From Synergistaceae bacterium (GTDB lineage Bacteria > Synergistota > Synergistia > Synergistales > Aminobacteriaceae): a DNA stretch of 6,096 bases. The stretch is taken from positions 1 to 6,096 of the forward strand of contig JAISWV010000295.1 of NCBI GenBank assembly GCA_031270755.1, written 5' to 3'. Both the position numbers and the translations under genes were made by a program. The notes below the pieces were generated by a model. That model was not told where the DNA came from and did not search any database. It worked only from the letters and a program-made list of their open reading frames with translations. Below are positions 5,890-6,096 of this stretch, in pieces; the stretch's first letter is position 1, and every line of letters begins with the position of its first letter.

Positions 5890-6096
5890 ATGCGATTTCA
5901 AATCGGATTCGGAGCCTTGCCGCAGACCTTGGAGGTCCCGGATCGAAACGTGGCGGACGTTCTGTATCCCAATAAAATCCCATTCGAACGCACAGGCGCC
6001 GATGCCGTGAAATACGCTCTTCGAAACCCGATTGGCAGCGGCCCGCTGAAAACGCGGATCTCTCCCGGCGAAAGCGTGGTCATCGTCACCAGTGAC
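5890..6096 (+). CDS. LarA-family nickel-dependent 2-hydroxyacid racemase, N-terminal part (truncated by window edge)
   Basis: The first 69 codons of a gene that runs off the window with no stop. The visible protein starts with a short beta-rich segment (MRFQIGFGALPQTLEVPD) and contains the block NPIGSGPL (47-54) followed by VVIVTSD at its end. These match the N-terminal domain of lactate racemase LarA and relatives (DUF2088), where NPIGS and an IVI-x-x-SD strand are followed by Thr-Arg-Pro. Characterised LarA uses a covalently bound nickel-pincer nucleotide to interconvert D- and L-lactate, and homologues racemise or epimerise other 2-hydroxyacids. The catalytic His and the cofactor Lys lie beyond the window, so activity and substrate cannot be assessed, and lactate should not be assumed. 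It follows the Nit-type amidase by 15 bp on the same strand and is probably in its operon. Confidence 0.85.
   Translation, partial: MRFQIGFGALPQTLEVPDRNVADVLYPNKIPFERTGADAVKYALRNPIGSGPLKTRISPGESVVIVTSD

Noticed and set aside
5368..5901. A 177-codon minus-strand frame
   Set aside because: It is antisense to the C-terminal half of the amidase, whose catalytic motifs lie on the plus strand. No domain is recognisable in it.
1..6096. Mobile element or defence island
   Set aside because: No transposase, integrase, terminal repeats, nuclease or toxin-antitoxin genes are seen. All coding regions are intact and similar in base composition.

Overview
The window is about 6.1 kb of bacterial DNA, GC-rich in the genes and AT-rich in the one long intergenic gap. 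It comes from an organism rich in multi-step phosphorelays. The mix is two large hybrid histidine kinases of the '[15 protein letters not shown]' type, a stand-alone receiver, a lipoprotein signal peptidase, a Nit-type amidase and a LarA-type 2-hydroxyacid racemase. This would suit a strictly anaerobic, amino-acid- or organic-acid-using bacterium such as a Synergistota or clostridial lineage. That assignment is inference from protein style only and is weak.

Left part (1-1133): the 3' end of a plus-strand hybrid histidine kinase whose kinase core lies outside the window. Only its receiver, HPt domain and a helical C-terminal tail are visible. It ends in a short convergent gap that begins with a run of 8-bp tandem repeats.

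Middle (1134-4698, minus strand): a compact three-gene operon read right to left. It holds a complete 886-residue hybrid kinase (membrane-anchored extracytoplasmic sensor, HAMP, HisKA, HATPase, receiver, HPt, helical tail), a single-domain response regulator, and lspA, the prolipoprotein signal peptidase. Both gene junctions are 4-bp ATGA stop/start overlaps, so the three are probably translationally coupled. The expected phosphate path is His300 to Asp588 to His740 of the kinase, then Asp78 of the small regulator. No DNA-binding or enzymatic output domain is visible.

Right part (4699-6096): a 303-bp AT-rich divergent control region carries a plausible promoter for the kinase operon, an imperfect inverted repeat, a 13-bp direct repeat, and a weaker promoter candidate facing right. 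Then come a complete plus-strand carbon-nitrogen hydrolase of the Nit1/Nit2 type and, 15 bp further on, the first 69 codons of a LarA-family (nickel-dependent lactate racemase-like) gene cut by the window edge. These two probably form a metabolic operon acting on 2-oxo- or 2-hydroxyacid compounds.

No tRNA, rRNA, CRISPR array, insertion sequence or phage gene was seen. The most unusual points are lspA embedded at the end of a phosphorelay operon, the two related REC-HPt-tail proteins converging on it, and the Nit/LarA pairing.
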